Source of the DNA: an uncultured Paracoccus sp.
GTDB lineage: Bacteria; Pseudomonadota; Alphaproteobacteria; Rhodobacterales; Rhodobacteraceae
Assembly: GCA_937859005.1 (NCBI GenBank)
Contig: CALLYR010000274.1
Span: 1 to 6,121 of the forward strand
DNA: 6,121 nt
Reading direction: 5' to 3'
A model generated the notes under the pieces. It had not been told where the DNA came from. It was given only the letters and a program-made list of their open reading frames with translations, and did no database searches. The position numbers and the translations under genes were made by a program. How positions within the stretch are numbered: position 1 is the stretch's first letter; the number at the start of each line of letters is the position of its first letter. This document shows, in pieces, positions 5,968 to 6,121 of the stretch.

Positions 5968-6121
5968 CGCACCAGCCTCGCGCCCAGCATCCCGGCCAGC
6001 ATGGCGGCCAGAAACACCAGGATCGGCGTGCCCACGATCAGCGTCGAAGCAAGCGCCGGGCCGGGGCAGTAACCCGCCAGCCCCCAGCCCGCGCCGAACA
6101 GGGCGGACCCCGCCAGCAGAC
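5964..6121 (-). CDS. YeeE/YedE-type (DUF6691-like) membrane protein, C-terminal end only
   Basis: Only the last 51 residues are in the window; the start lies beyond the right edge. The readable part begins LLAGSALFGAGWGLAGYCPG, continues PALAS, and ends with a hydrophobic segment (TLIVGTPILVFLAAMLAGM) and a short basic tail. The GxGWGLxGxCPGPA signature with its Cys is characteristic of the YeeE/YedE and DUF6691 inner-membrane proteins. Some members of that superfamily carry thiosulfate (TsuA), and it includes the Pmp proteins of sulfide-responsive operons. In split systems two short proteins of this kind are encoded side by side, so a partner gene may lie to the right. The TGA at 5964-5966 overlaps the dtd ATG by 4 nt. 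The substrate is not determinable from this fragment. Confidence 0.8.
   Translation of the reverse strand, partial: LLAGSALFGAGWGLAGYCPGPALASTLIVGTPILVFLAAMLAGMLGARLVR

Noticed and set aside
5422..6069. Exact 15-nt direct repeat GCCGGGCCGGGGCAG at 5422-5436 and 6055-6069
   Set aside because: One copy encodes the conserved CPGPA part of the membrane protein and the string is almost pure G and C, so chance and codon bias are enough to explain it.
4663..6072. 469-codon open frame on the plus strand
   Set aside because: It runs antisense through the helicase gene, dtd and the membrane protein gene and has no domain signature.

Overview
The window is high-GC chromosomal DNA from an alphaproteobacterium. 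Protein sequences and gene order suggest the Rhodobacteraceae, perhaps near Paracoccus; this is an inference from resemblance, not a search. It holds eight protein genes, two of them cut by the window edges. I see no tRNA, rRNA, CRISPR array, insertion sequence, phage gene or toxin module. The very long open frames antisense to the genes are typical GC-rich shadows.

Left part (1-2485, minus strand): a tight operon-like run read right to left, dacC (secreted D-Ala-D-Ala carboxypeptidase, peptidoglycan trimming), tmk (dTMP kinase) and holB (DNA polymerase III delta' clamp-loader subunit, cut by the left edge). tmk starts 15 nt after dacC, and holB overlaps tmk by 4 nt (ATGA). The dacC ribosome binding site lies in the 3' arm of a 7-bp GC-rich hairpin.

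Middle (2486-3607): an AT-rich divergent intergenic region separates dacC from a plus-strand gene for a small lipoprotein of unknown function. Its 3' end overlaps by 20 bp the 3' end of the convergent tdk (thymidine kinase) on the minus strand. The window therefore encodes both the salvage step (thymidine to dTMP, tdk) and the next step (dTMP to dTDP, tmk), beside a replication gene that depends on dTTP supply.

Right part (3608-6121, minus strand): a YeeE/YedE-type (DUF6691-like) membrane protein, of which only the C-terminal end is present, overlaps dtd (D-aminoacyl-tRNA deacylase) by 4 nt. A 235-bp gap follows, then an RhlE-like DEAD-box RNA helicase. Two hairpins with a shared 11-nt core lie just after the helicase stop and probably act as tandem terminators before tdk.

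This is mostly ordinary housekeeping sequence. I found no evidence of a new multi-gene system. The items most worth a second look are the dacC leader hairpin, the tandem hairpins after the helicase gene, the long helicase leader, the lipoprotein of unknown function, and the coupling of dtd to a putative sulfur-compound transporter.
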